Origin: Ephydatia muelleri
Lineage: Eukaryota; Porifera; Demospongiae; Spongillida; Spongillidae
Direction of reading: 5' to 3'
NCBI GenBank assembly: GCA_013339895.1
Contig: JABACO010000017.1
Span: 3,556,118 to 3,620,117, forward strand
Length of the DNA stretch: 64,000 bases
Part shown: positions 23,623 to 35,487 of the stretch, piece by piece
Numbering within the stretch: position 1 is the stretch's first letter
Layout of the letters: each line of letters begins with the position of its first letter
Notes under the pieces: model-generated
What the model was told of the DNA's origin: nothing
Database searches by the model: none
Seen by the model: the letters and a program-made list of their open reading frames with translations, nothing else
Program-made: the position numbers and the translations under genes

Positions 23623-24903
23623 CAGTTGAGAACATCATACTTGGCCTAATAATTTTTTTCATATGTTTCAACTTCTTGATTTTGTTTATCACTGGTGCAA
23701 AAGTAAAGAAATCACAAATGCAGAAATTCATTTTGAATGCTTGTAGCAATGTGAATCTGAAAGGACCAAGTTATTAATTAACATCTACCATTGGTCAATA
23801 AATGATTTAGCCACCCCCCTCCAAACTAACTTCTTCGTTGATTTTCTCCCTGAAAATTGGGTGGTTTCAGCTAAATTAGATTTATAGACACTTCATCATT
23901 GTCTTTATCTTTTCAGTCTTATGCGTCCAACTTTCGATCAATCGTTATGGTTTAAAACACCAAAATGTACCATTTTTGTTACCTTTTTTGTTCATCGATT
24001 TGTGCTCTCCAGCAAGTGCGGAATCGCTCTGAATTTTCAGTATTAAGCGAGCGATGCATGTGATATAGAATCAGCCTCCTTACGTACTTGTATCGTTCAA
24101 TGCAACGTACAAAAACAGCTAAAAGTTGAAAGCAGCTTGGTAACGTCACCATTTTGAGTTATTAGCAAACGAATATAATTATATTACTCGTAAACGTTAA
24201 TAACTATCGATTGTATCATGGCAGAGGGCGGTGCCGAGGACGTTGTTTTGGACGAAAAAAACGGTTCTTTTCAGAACCAATCAGAGGAAGAACGAGGAAA
24301 TCGCACAACTTCCTTCTTCCATCTTTTCTCTGCGTACTGGTGTTCAGTAATTCCAGTTGTACGATTTCCTTGTGGAGATTCCTTTTTTTTTTTAAGTTCT
24401 GCCCACGCAGATACAATTTCCACGTTAGCGTGCCTGGAGCTTCGCTTGCTAGTTGAAGCTTCCTCTGATTGGTTCTGAAAAGAACCGTTTCGATCGCCAA
24501 AACAACGTCCTCAGCACCGCCCTTAGCCATGATAGCATCGATAGTTATTAATGTTTATCGTTTGCCAATAACAAAAAAATGGCGACGTTACCAAGCTGCT
24601 TTCAACTTTTAGCTGTTTTTGTACGTTGCATTGAACAATACAAGTATGTAAGGAGGCTGATTCTATATCAAACGCATTGCTCGCTTAATACTGAGCGATT
24701 CTGCACTTGCTGGAGAGCACAAAATGACAAACAAAAAAGGTAACAAAAATGGTACCTTTTGGTGTTTTAAAACCGTAACGATTGATCGAAAGTTGGACAC
24801 GTAAGACTGAAAAGGTATAGACAATGATGAAGTGTGATAACATTTGAATCAAAGAGGGTACATATGAAAAAAATTATTAGGCCAAGTATGATGTTCTCAA
24901 CTG
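23623..24903. mobile_element. 1.28-kb pogo/mariner-like palindromic transposon
   Basis: Ends are inverted copies of CAGTTGAGAACATCATACTT flanked by TA on both sides (23621-23622 and 24904-24905). The arms stay complementary for roughly 650 bp to near 24290/24457, with indels and substitutions. CAGT-start TIRs with TA duplication suit the pogo/Tc1-mariner superfamily (inference). Each arm encodes the same N-terminal frame (MAEGGAEDVVL and MAKGGAEDVVL), so the element looks like two 5' ends joined head to head. A third, single copy of this 5' end lies at about 42190-42915 on the minus strand. Confidence 0.75.
24216..24530 (-). pseudogene. N-terminal exon of the pogo-like element (right arm)
   Basis: The minus-strand frame starts MAKGGAEDVVL. 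Comparison with the copy at 42 kb suggests the conserved frame continues as SKRSSRHANVE and AELKKKKESPQGN in a shifted frame. The counterpart in the left arm starts at 24218 on the plus strand. I cannot assign a transposase domain to this short piece. Both copies are interrupted by the palindrome centre. Confidence 0.4.
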
Positions 24904-25577
24904 TAAACTAAAATATAAAAATCCATTGAAAATGCATACATTGGGACTTCTTTCCAACCCTTGTGACTTAAGTACCATGATGCTTGCCCATGAATGAAGA
25001 CCCACAACAAAATGGCAATAATAATCAGTTTTGGAAGCTTTGGGAGTTGACTGTATTGTAAAATGAAAGTAAGGAAATGCACAGTAACTAAGAAGAACAA
25101 TGTAAAAGAGTCCGATGATGGATGGATGTGTATGGTTGCCCAATTACAGTGGCAATAAAATCAACGTGTGCAATACTTACCTGTAGCCATTTAGAGCAGC
25201 AAGTGTCCCAAATCTGATGGTATCTTTCCCTCTTCTGACAGCACACAATCCACATCCTTCGGAATGTGTTGTATGTCTCTTCACATGTCTTCAATTTGTA
25301 CTTGCAACGATTACAGGTCGATTCAATGTCATTCATTTCTTGTGCAGTCTTTTTTTCTTGTTTTGCAGCTTGCAAGTTCACTTTTGCTTCTTCCATCACC
25401 TTTTCTGCTTCCTCCACCTTCTTTTCTGCTTCCTTCATCTTCTTTTCTGCTTCTTCCATCTTCTTTTCTGCTTCTTCCATCTCCTTTTTAGCTCCCTCCA
25501 TCTTCTTTTCTGCTTCCTCCCTCTCTTGTTTTGATTCTTCCATCTTTTCTGCTTTCTCCATTATCCTTTGTTGCATC
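24877..25577 (-). CDS. Coiled-coil, Cys-rich protein gene ending inside a transposon
   Basis: Exon 25577-25181 follows an ACAG acceptor and ends at CAG with a GTAAGT donor. It encodes repeated EEAEKKM heptad-like units, a long single coiled coil of about 70 residues, then a Cys cluster (STCNRCKYKLKTCEE, IVCCQKRERYHQIWDTCC). The next exon starts at 25050 after an ACAG acceptor. One frame has a hydrophobic segment (LIIIAILLWVFIHG) and stops with TGA at 24899-24897; the frame in phase with exon 1 stops with TAA at 24879-24877. Both stops lie in the pogo-like TIR, so the present 3' end is transposon-derived. Upstream exons were not found. Function unknown. Confidence 0.5.
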
Positions 25578-25579
25578 CT

Positions 25580-26092
25580 GTATAAGATAATCACTTGCAT
25601 ACTAATTAAATAGCATGTATGGTCAAAGTTTCAATACCAAGAAATGCACTCCACTCCACAGCTAAGTCACTCAAGAAATGGACACAATAAATATTTATTT
25701 TAAATTGCAAGTTTACTGATATTGAATATTGAATGTATGGTGACCTCGCCATTACCTAAGTGTCAATTGGAAAACCTTAGCAGGGCTAATGTCAGTACAA
25801 AACCAGCAGCCAAAAAACGATACTTCGTACATCTATCAGTGTTCAGCATTTTGCAACAAGCAAAGAATGTCCTGAGATTCACCCCCAATGTTTTGTAACA
25901 AGTGTGAAGGATGTAAACCAGCTGTTTTAAAGGATAACACATTACTTGTACAACCATTAATCCAGAGAGCTCTGCAAGGTATGCACCAGTAAAATCAATT
26001 TGTGTGAGGGGAAATCTCCCTCCACAGGGGTATGCCTCCTCAGGCAAGATGACCCATAGCTAAAGTACCTGGTAACACTCAGTGAACAGATT
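25580..26092. other. Stretch between coiled-coil gene and RING ORF
   Basis: A minus-strand hydrophobic frame at 26047-25763 has helices but no recognised motif; I do not call it a gene. Confidence 0.3.
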
Positions 26093-26509
26093 ATGACCAT
26101 TGCACCACCAAACATAATACAAGATCCTATTCAACCGATGTTGGGCAATGCACAGCAACTGTCTGCCATTAGTGAGCTGAGCTGTCCTATTTGTTTCCAT
26201 GTGCTGAGACAGCCAATACCGCTCCCATGTGACAGATTTGTGTGCGCCCTCTGCATCATAAAATGGATCCACCTGAGAGGTGCATGTTGCCCCTGCTGCC
26301 ACAGCACTGATCCACTGGAGAGCACACAACTAAAGCTAGCATCCAGATTGGTTCAGCTACTGCTGAAGATGTGATGGTGATGTGTACCTCATGTAAGAGT
26401 GATGTAAAAGCAGTGAACTATGACACACACAGTTGTACTGAGGTCGACAAAGAGGAAAGGCAGCTTGTGTATACTGTAGTACACACATTGCTAGATGTTT
26501 CATAAGAGA
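26093..26509 (+). CDS. RING-finger and second zinc-motif protein (frameshifted or partial)
   Basis: A plus-strand frame from 26093 has SCPICFHVLRQPIPLPCDRF, VCALCIIKW and GACCPCCHS: CxxC, then C..VCxxC, then CxxC, as in a RING finger, with the usual His position replaced. After a one-base shift near 26350 the sequence continues VMCTSCKSDVKAVNY, DTHSC and ends at a stop at 26507-26509, giving a second CxxC...HxxC motif. RING domains are typically E3 ubiquitin ligases, but RING plus a second zinc finger also occurs in transposon-encoded proteins. The frameshift suggests a pseudogene or a missed short intron. It is not enough for a full gene. Confidence 0.5.
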
Positions 26510-28060
26510 ACTGCATTCATATTCCAAATGGAACAGTAAGCGATAATCAATACTGATTCCTGTTATTTGACTTGCACTCACAGCCACTGACGCTGGCCCA
26601 TATGACAAAACCCAATACATACATCACAAAGCTGAGCACAGTGTAAGCATCGTCTGCTTGATCTTCAAAGGACATCGAACATCTTAAGTGGCAGTTCTGA
26701 AGATTCTGGCATCCTCTTTAAAACAAAATCAGGGCATTGAGTACAAAACAATAGCAAAATTAGCTCCACAGTGCAGGGATCAAGCTTAACTTTGAATCAA
26801 CACAGGGGCTAGCCATCATACCTACGATTGGCATACCAGGGTACATCCTTAGCAAGTAATGAAGAAAACAGTGCAATGGTGTGTGTATTTAGCATCAAAT
26901 AGAAATGCTTTTCACTACAATAATCATTTTTGAGGCGGGGTATGTGTGTGTGGAGGGGGGGGTGGGGGGGTTGAGGGAGAGGCAGAAAGAGGAGGATTGG
27001 GAACAGGCAGAGCGGGAGGATAGTGATTTAGGGTTTGCTTTGTTCTCATTGATTACATTGTCAATGAGGAAGCTGATACCAATGTTGCTGTACCATGCCT
27101 GGTGTCAAGCCACGATGCGTTTAAACATCTGTTTCCCCATCTTCCCAATTTCTATTGATATGGTTGCTTCATTAAAGACAATGAATATGTAACAATCTTA
27201 AGAAGTGTGAATAACGCTGGACGATTCATGACAGAAGGTTCATTTTGGCTGATAGATGTCACAATTCTGTCACAATTGCTAAATTTTCAATTAGAATGGA
27301 GATCAAAACAAAATGAAAAATGAAAAAGGTAAAAATACAAAAATAACGAGATGCAAGTATAGTACTTTCTAAGGAAATAGCGTATAATACTAACTTCAAG
27401 TATAGACTTAAGTACTCCAATGAGGAAATGACTCAAACATATTCAAAGTTGACTTGGCTACCGTACAGTACATGTAGGTATCAGGAAAAATAATTACATA
27501 CATCTGGATGCAAAGTGTTCTAGCCTACACTATATGAGGCATGATAAAGCTCTGATAAGGGTAGAAAAAAACATATAGTTTCTTTGCTTTTCCTCATACT
27601 TGAGTCTCTACACTGCAAAAACAAAAGAGCGATTCTCACTCTTTTTCACTTGAACTTAAACGACTGACATTTTAATCCAGTGAAAGGCACTCCCTACATT
27701 GTTAGCACTAACTGCCTCTATCAAGTAACATTATAAGCGAGTGACAGTCACGCTTTACAAATGTTAATCATATTCATGCTGCTTACCGTATATGTCGTTT
27801 ACGTCATTTTATAAGTAAGCAGGGTGTAGCTGCACGTATCAAGTCGAAGTCCGCTATGACAAGTCAGCTGTTGGTACTTCGTTCCAATAGGGTATGTTAG
27901 GTAGTGATCGCCATGTGCAATACAGTAAACTATGAATTGTACTAATAAAGAAGTCCATACCCCTCCCCCTAGTTGGGCTTCTATGCCCGACTAGCCTCCC
28001 ATCTATTTTCCGTTGATGATGATATTGGAGTTGCCTTTTGTTTTCGCAGATGCAAGAGAG
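26510..28060. other. Non-coding stretch
   Basis: No gene recognised; a G-rich patch occurs at 26935-26975. Confidence 0.35.
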
Positions 28061-28064
28061 CTGC

Positions 28065-28580
28065 ACACATGTGTACGTGTGTCAGTACACATGTATGTGT
28101 TAGCACACACGCCCATATGTATTGCATTCTTATAGATGCCCATTACTCCGATGGAGATCGACAGGCGATGCATGATGTTCCCATTGATGATCTGTTATAT
28201 GTGTATGTGTTAGCACACACCCTCAGATGATGTATGCATTGCATTCTTATAGATGCCCACCTGTCTGATGGGGATCAACTGGTGATGCATGATGTGTTCC
28301 CATTGAGGGGAATTGATCTGTTTAAGGTCAGTACGCAAGTATGTGTTAGCACACACCCTCAGATGATGTATGTATTGCATTCTTATAGATGCCCATCTCT
28401 CCGATGGGGATCAACTGGTGATGCATGATGTGTCACACATTGAGGAAATTGATCAGTTTAAGGTCAGTACACGTGTATGTGTTAGCACACACCCTCAGAT
28501 GATGTATGTATTGTATTCTTAGATGCCCACCTCTCCAATGGGGATCAACTGGTGATTCCCATTAAGGGAAATCGAGGTCA
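28065..28580. repeat. Tandem repeat, about four units of 115-135 bp
   Basis: Each unit contains GTGTTAGCACACACCCTCAG, TGATGTATGTATTGCATTCT, TATAGATGCCCA and GGGGATCAACTGGTGATGCA. Four diverged units follow one another. No coding role is apparent. Confidence 0.8.
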
Positions 28581-28692
28581 GTACACGTGTTCATCTCTTT
28601 CCTCCCACTCCTCACTTCCTCTACCATGCACTTCTCTTTCCCTCTCCCCTATTCTTCCATACAGAAATAGAGCAAGCAGTCACACTTCATTA

Positions 28693-28695
<3 letters not shown>

Positions 28696-28728
<33 letters not shown>
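28696..28728. repeat. (GT)n microsatellite
   Basis: About 16 GT units. Confidence 0.95.
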
Positions 28729-28729
<1 letters not shown>

Positions 28730-28739
28730 TATGTGTGAT

Positions 28740-30650
28740 GAAAACCTGAGAGTGATTCAATGACTAAGGGGCAAGTGGTTGAGTCCTGAGCTTAAAAGTT
28801 GTGTCCCTCTTTGTCTCCTACTTCTTGTTACTTCTCGCCCTACTTCTCCCCCTACCCTTGTTACTTTTCACCCTCTTCTCACCCCTACCCTTTCTTACTT
28901 CTCACTCCATCTTCCCTCTCTCTGCAGAAACTCTCTTCAGTCTGGGAAGCATTTGATGATTGACTCAACAAAGCAGAGTTACCAGTTGTGTGTGTACATG
29001 TCAAATGTCTTGCGTAAGGGACAATTTTTGAAGCATATGTATTATAGGCTTTTATCATTATTTTTACATACTTGGCCATCATTTTATACATGTATATTAC
29101 AATTACCTCCATTATTGTACATGCATTGTCATTTTGTGCAGGGGGACATGAGTGATCGATTCATATGGTGGCATTATACTCATAACTTTACAACTGAACA
29201 TTACTTTTTACCTGATAATTAAGCTTTTGTATCACGTGACATGATCAAGAGCGTCACTCGAGGATGAATCACCGGTGACAAATTTACACTTGTTTGTGCG
29301 CGAGCATTTCAATCGTTTGCGCGCGTGCATTTCACTCGAAGGAAATAGGTGAGAATCACTCTGGATAGCGAGTGCCTCCTCTAACGCGAGCATCACTCGA
29401 CGGCGCGAGTGAACTTCGCTCTTTGCGGTGTACTGTATTATGTATATGTTGATACAAGCCTTGTGAATACATGTATATTTGAAGGAGGTGTGAACTCTCT
29501 GATACAGCACACCTACCATACCAAAGTAAACCATCACTAACTAACTTTTAGACAGAATTCATTTCCTTATCGCGGTATCTAGTGTCAAGTAAATCGTTTT
29601 ATCCGAATAAAAATCACGATATGTCCCTGGCCAACCAAATTGAAAACAGATTTGGAGTAAGCCTTCGTGTTAGGGCATGAGAGGTTCTGGTGGGCTCTTT
29701 TTAAAACAACTGCGCACATTATACAAGTAATTGCACAACCAATCCATATATAAATCCAGAACTATATCTACCTCTAAATCCACCACCTTTATCGATAAAT
29801 ATCTGTCGTATCACCCGAGCCCCACTCACCGTTGTAAAAATTGTCAGTTCTTCTCGATAAATGCTCAATCCAGATGGCGTGAGGAACAAGTCTGCACACA
29901 TAGATAAGAAGACCACGATTCTAGCAGAGCACGCTGAAAATGCATTTCAACAGCATGTGCTGAGAGAGAGTGAAGGTAGGGGGGCAGATTCGCTTCCCAA
30001 ACATTTCAAACACGCTCCCGCCCTAACCCTAATGCCAAGTTGAAAAGCTCACGTACAGCCGTTCCACTTTTAAGTCGTCGCCCCTATCTTTGTACAAATA
30101 AGTTGAGACGCTAAATTAAAGCACTCCCCCTGTAAGTCAAGTGTAAGCTACACCTATGACATAATAAAAAAGGAAAACGAAAGAATTTACCGAACACAAC
30201 TTCTCCATTTCATCAGATACGTTACCTACCAGAGTATTAGTGACAGCACACAAAAACGAGCTCTTCTCGCCAAATATTTCTTGCCGCACGCATGCGCGTT
30301 TTTTTTTTTGCAATGACGTGTCAACTAGTACAGATTAGATCACTTATCAACAAAACTGCTCGCGTATCAGGAATAGCAAACGACAATGGCCTTCTCGTAA
30401 ATGACCCTCACTACCATTCCAAAACACTGACTAAATACTATATGCATATGGCTCCACCTTCGGGTGCGTTGTTCTACAGCGTATGTGTTTGCATGGATTG
30501 GAATTAGAATATTCTCTTGTGCATGTAGATAGCCCAACACTGGCCTTCTCCTACAATGGCACTTACTACAATGCCTCCCCAGTTCCTGTACCCGATTTTA
30601 CAATGAGACAAGGCTATTAGTAGCATTAATTGGTGTAGTAACCATAACAA
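28740..30650. other. Non-coding stretch, pyrimidine-rich part
   Basis: Positions 28790-28925 repeat CTTCTC/CACTCC-like pyrimidine words. GCGCG-rich words occur at 29295-29420. No gene supported; the frames at 29861 and 30292 have no motifs. Confidence 0.35.
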
Positions 30651-30659
30651 GTACCAAGG

Positions 30660-31115
30660 TGTCATTCAGGTTCAGTGCAGACTGGTGGCTGAATCATCAT
30701 TATCAGCATGCCATACTTGTTCAACAGATGACGACTGAATGAGTAGCTGAAGGCCAAGGATATACATTGGCTTACATGTATATTGCAAATGAATCTCCTG
30801 TGAGGGGTGACAGGTATAATGGTGGTCCCACCAACAAATAGTTCAGTAGGGTTATGAAGTGCATTAATTAAGTTAGTGGATAGAGATGGACTAAGATATC
30901 GTAGGTTGCAAATTAAGAGCAAAACACAAATTCAGGCAGTTGAAGGCAGTGGCGGCATCAATTAGAAGAGTACCCTCACAGTTCTCTGAGTGAAAAGAGT
31001 TGTGTATAGCACGATCATCTGCCACGACTCCTGACATTTGATCAGCACACATCTGAATGGAGTCAGATGTTTTCTGGATGTCAGTTTGTAAATCTGGTAA
31101 TTCAGCTTTGGGCAT
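30660..31115 (-). pseudogene. Reverse transcriptase fragment (second RT family)
   Basis: Minus-strand pieces: ADDRAIHNSFHSENCEGTLL followed by IDAATAFNCLN, then LSPSLSTNLINALHNPTELF and VGGTTIIP. A frameshifted stretch reads like GDSFAIYM and a degraded catalytic box HADN in place of the expected YADD. The DAxxAFNxLN box and GD..A order are those of an RT palm; the family differs from the LINE copies at 10 and 14 kb. Stops and frameshifts mean it is inactive. Confidence 0.55.
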
Positions 31116-31119
31116 GTGT

Positions 31120-31780
31120 AGCTTATTATAAACTTCACCTCATGCCCAGGATTTTTATCCCGAACAATTTCTCCGATATCAGTAAAAAAACAGATTAAAG
31201 AGAAACCATGACACTACTTGGGTATTTTGAAAGTAATTCTATTCTACTCCACATTCCTATCTTGCGCAACTTATCACTAATTATAATCTCTTGAATAACT
31301 TTGATAATCGAATATGTTACGGTTTTGATATAACTATTTAACCAATTACAAAGACCTATTATAAATATAATAAATGAATTGTATTTACCTATCTAATATA
31401 ACATATAGAATACAAAATAATTTCATTACTGTGTTACAATAATTTGCTAACACCAGTATATGAACAACGTGCGTGTATGAGTGAAGGTGTGTCTGTGTGT
31501 TGCCACTTGAGGAGGCTGTGTTCTTTTCTGTGTTTGTGTGTGTTTTTAGGCATGTGTTTATGCTAATAAAATAAGCTGTAAAATATTCTGACATGGAGTG
31601 TTTTCAGTCCTCTAACCTCTTCCCACTACCCATTTTTCCTATTAAATGCATTGGTATTGTTGTCTTTTAATCCATTTCACAGCCCTATTTTGCAATTACA
31701 CACCTTACTAGTAAAGTAGGAACCATATCAACTATGGTCATTGATAAAAAGTAACAAATCATATGCATTCTTCCTTACAA
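31120..31780. other. Non-coding stretch
   Basis: AT-rich, no recognised gene. Confidence 0.35.
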
Positions 31781-31781
31781 A

Positions 31782-32336
31782 GTGCAAGCTGATATTACAC
31801 ATGGGCAAATAAATACCCATGTTCAGTGGCAATTGCCAATAAGAGACCCAGCAAACCGCTCCATGCATGGCACTGAAAATTCATCATGTGTAATCTGCAA
31901 GTTTTCTGAGGCTTCACGCGAGGCCCTGATCAAAGAGGTGACTATCTCTCTCCTGCAACCATCCCTAAACGACATCAGGAGTGGGCCAGTAAAAGAGCAA
32001 CAGGGACCAGTTACTTTGCACCTATGTATAGAAGGGTGCATGCGGGGGTGCTGTGGGAGGAGGGAGCAGAAGGGTAGAGTGGTGGAAGAGTTGGTGGTGC
32101 GTCAGATGGCTTTTTCCAAGCACTGAAGGTCAAACAATTTGTTCACATATGGCACACACTACCATTTTATATTCCCTTGCCAGGCCCCAACCTCCCCCAC
32201 CCATGACAAGGAAAAGTGGTCATGTGCAGTGTGCACTATCCCAGCACACCAATTATTTCACTACTCATGCATGCAGTGTCACAACACTTGCCATCAGCAT
32301 GCCGAAAAATGTTGCCATTTTTGTCAATTCGCATAA
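31782..32336 (+). other. Cys-rich plus-strand frames, possible exons
   Basis: The frame at 31782-32126 contains SSCVICKFSEASREALIKEV. The frame at 32139-32336 contains CAVCTIPAHQLFHYSCMQC then CHQHAEKCCHFC, dense in Cys and His. Spacing suits zinc binding but no family is recognised and I cannot fix splice sites. They may be two exons of one small gene or transposon remnants. Confidence 0.3.
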
Positions 32337-32614
32337 ACAATGGAAACGTTTTCGTCACACAACTTGTTCACGTACGCAATAATGTTTATATACTCCCGAC
32401 CAATCTTTTGATGTGTGCACTGTACATGAATATACCTCCAGTTAATTGTCACAACAATGTCATGTAATACATAAGAGGTCACAGTTCAAACACAAAATGC
32501 TATAACTTGAATTGTTGAACGGCATATGCCATTGAATAGCAGCATGCACATATTTACACCAGCACTACACACACATGGTGCAAAGTCCCAATAAAGACAA
32601 CACTATCAGCCTGA

Positions 32615-33112
32615 ATAGCACTTATCTATAGTGATTGCCTTTGGCATTCATAATTGGAGGCTGGTCATCACTTGTGTGCACCCTCGCAATGTCACGCAAT
32701 GTAAGCACTCATGTGAATATAAGCTTCAATTAATTCTTCTTAGACAAGGGATCGATGATGAACGACGTGGGAATATAGCTTCTGCAAGATCAAAGGCCAA
32801 TATCTCACTTTGTCTCAACTTTGTAGCAGTCATATTTACCATAATGATATGTAGTGCAGTGGTGATTCCAGTGGCTGTAACTGTTAGTGCTTCAATATCT
32901 GCTGCAGATCAATTTTCAACGCCGTACACAACTGCATATCCATACACAACGACTATACTCCATACACAACGGCTACTACACAGTGCTATTCATCTCAGTA
33001 CCACTGTACCACAGAGAACTGTTATTATGGAACCTACTATGCTTATTCCTATTGACCGCTCTTACTACACATACTGCTACTTATCCTCCTATGGTGTGTG
33101 CTATTATGGCTG
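32615..33112 (+). pseudogene. CD225/dispanin-like copy 1 (pseudogene)
   Basis: Nucleotide similarity to the gene at 40.5-41.5 kb begins near 32625 in its second exon (ATTGGAGGCTGG block) and continues through the intron and third exon. The second exon has lost bases relative to that gene and a 9-base block is missing, so the first membrane segment is out of frame. The third exon retains DDERRGNIASARSKANISL and a helix, but an extra repeat in the tail (around 32950) shifts the Tyr-rich part for a stretch before it returns in frame (CYLSSYGVC). No first exon is found. The downstream sequence and an M1 MITE are shared with the 41-kb copy. Confidence 0.65.
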
Positions 33113-33207
33113 ATCCTCAGTGCTTTGTATTACCCAAACTGTACTTTTGCTATTTTTATGTATTGCGTTTTAAGTTAAATAGAGTCATTGGAAAGAATAT
33201 TAATGTT

Positions 33208-33449
33208 TGGGATGATTTCCGCTAAAAGGACCTTACGCATTTTTTTTAAATTTTTTATTTTCTAGAAGTCTGAAATGTCCTCTACACCTTGCTTCTTACA
33301 CACTAAGAATTGGAGTATCTGTCATGGAGTTGTAAGGCACTGAATTTTTAATCAGCCATACATTTCAACGCAAGCGTTACACTTCTATTGCGCGTACTGG
33401 AAAGTTTATAATGTATGCGCTAGATCCCTTTTCGCGGAAACGATCCCAT
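33208..33449. mobile_element. MITE, family M1 copy
   Basis: The left end TGGGATGATTTCCGCTAAAA and right end (complement of TGGGATCGTTTCCGCGAAAA) delimit 242 bp. The interior shares the TCTGAAATGTCCTCTACAC box with other M1 copies. TA follows the right end. Confidence 0.75.
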
Positions 33450-33708
33450 ATGTATCTTTATAATAACAATATAGTTTTGTAAAAGGGAAAATGAACAGCT
33501 TAAATCCCTTATACATGTGCATGTCATGCATTGCTACATCGATAGAATAAATGAAATTGAACAACTAAACATCTTTAAACACGGTAGGGGATGGAGGCCG
33601 TGTTCTCAAAACCAATGTCGCATTCTACCTCTGAATGATGTCAGAAACTTTTTTAAGAGGTACGCCAACGAGCTATGGCATGGCAATTTGGTGATCTAAA
33701 ATCCATCA

Positions 33709-33777
33709 AAAAAGACATCCAGCCCAGGCCACATGCTAATAATATATTACTAGTATGTGGCCTGGGCTGGATGTCTT
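33709..33777. repeat. Short strong hairpin, about 26-bp arms
   Basis: AAGACATCCAGCCCAGGCCA is repeated as its complement after an AT-rich loop of about 15 bases. No tRNA-like or terminator context; probably a tiny MITE remnant. Confidence 0.7.
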
Positions 33778-33779
33778 TC

Positions 33780-35470
33780 TTGATTAAAGTAACAGCAAGC
33801 AGACATAAATTTCTTTAGTTTGGAGTTATAAAAGATAAAATTTTGATTCACCGCTTCTCATGGTAGCTAAGCATGTTGAATGCCACTCGATTCTTCCACT
33901 CCATTTTCGACGTATGTCCCTTCATTGCGACTGATCTGACCAACGGTTTGCAGGTTTATGAGCTGCAATAGAATTAAAAATACCATAGCTTGCACTGTAG
34001 ATACAACACGAGTAGGAGATAGCTAGATTGACCACCTCATAGTCTGAAGTCAATTTCAACCTTAGATCAGAGCCCAGCATCATCAATTATGCCTTGCTCA
34101 AGTTAATTTCATGACACTGCACAAGATAGCCATGAAATTCTTAATTTGCTGCCATTGCTCTTACTTCAGCCTCACTACAAAATTGTTACTTCATTCAGGT
34201 GCCCCTAAAACTGATCCAACACTGCCACTATTGACGTACATATATACAATACCCAATAAAGAAAGAACTCACAAAGTCCTCATTTTTAATGCCACATGGA
34301 GTATCTTAACTGTATCTGAAGTCCGCCATATTGTATTGTTGCTGTCAATACTCTGCTAAAAATGTGCACAAGAAAGAGTAACATTGCAAATGTATTGCAT
34401 GTGTCATCAAAACGCTGTTGAATACCTGAAAACAAAATGCATTGAAATTAATACAGCATTTGTGTAATTAAATAAACTTCAAGATAAAATCCTCTCTTCT
34501 TATCAGGGACTCTGCTCCTCCCCCTCCCCCTCCCCACATTCCCTCTACCTTCCTTTTTTTCCATAAATACAATACAATCTACAATGTACATATGAACACA
34601 TATTATTTGTTAATCTCCTTACAGAGTACAGTTACGTTGATGCTGTGTTGCATTGGCAGGTTAGGGTTAGGTGTACAGTACACTGTAGCTAAAACGGTAC
34701 TGACTTTTCAATGAAAGCCACGCGCACTAATCCCAATCACTGCAATTTACTGGGATAATCTTTGGATTTGGCTCTGTCTTGTCCAGTATTGTTTCAGAAA
34801 GAGTCGTATAGGAGTTTCATCTTTGAACATGGTAAAACATTAACATGGTGAAGAGACTAGCAAGAACTGCAGATATTCTCATTCCCCACTGGTCCACGGG
34901 CGATAAGCCTGCCATTGATGTTAATTAAGCATCAAAAATTCATCTTTGGCTCCTTATCTCGAAAGGCGAGAGTGAATTATGGAAGGCTAAACATATTCCC
35001 CGAAGGTCCAAAGCTAAGGTATAATCATGACCAGAACAACGAATGCATGGCACGTGCCCACATATGGCCTTAAACTTATAGCGGCCATCTCTCCTTGTTG
35101 CTAGGCAATTCCTAAATCAGAACAGCGAAGCACATCTTTTTCGGGCCAAACTAACAGCGCATCTGTTCACCGCTCCACATACACGACATGGAAGGTACAT
35201 TAGTTGTAATTACACGAGAAAAGATCACCACTTTGTAGGGCCGCTGTGCATGCGCGCAGCTTGTACATGTATATAATAGTGGTCTGAGCATGGGCGTGAC
35301 GACTCAGTGAATTATAGTTACAGACTTACAGTACACAGGTGTAGTGATCATATATTGAACTCCAGTCTAGGCGTCTCTCTCTTTATCAGTTTTGTTTTGT
35401 TTAGTTTTTCAGTTGTTTGTTTGTTTGTTTTGTTTCTTGTGGGCCAAACAGTACTAGCAGGTTGCAAGAC
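33780..35470. other. Non-coding stretch upstream of dispanin-like gene 2
   Basis: No gene recognised. A TTAGGG-like dimer occurs at about 34661. The promoter of the next gene should lie in the last few hundred bases. Confidence 0.3.
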
Positions 35471-35487
35471 TGAGTAACTTCCCCCTC

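Noticed and set aside
26905..27192. 95-residue plus-strand protein
   Set aside because: Gly/Glu-rich start comes from a G-rich patch; no motif or splice support.
28065..28580. Possible CRISPR array
   Set aside because: Units are too long and diverged, with no short constant repeat and unique spacer pattern, and the DNA is animal.
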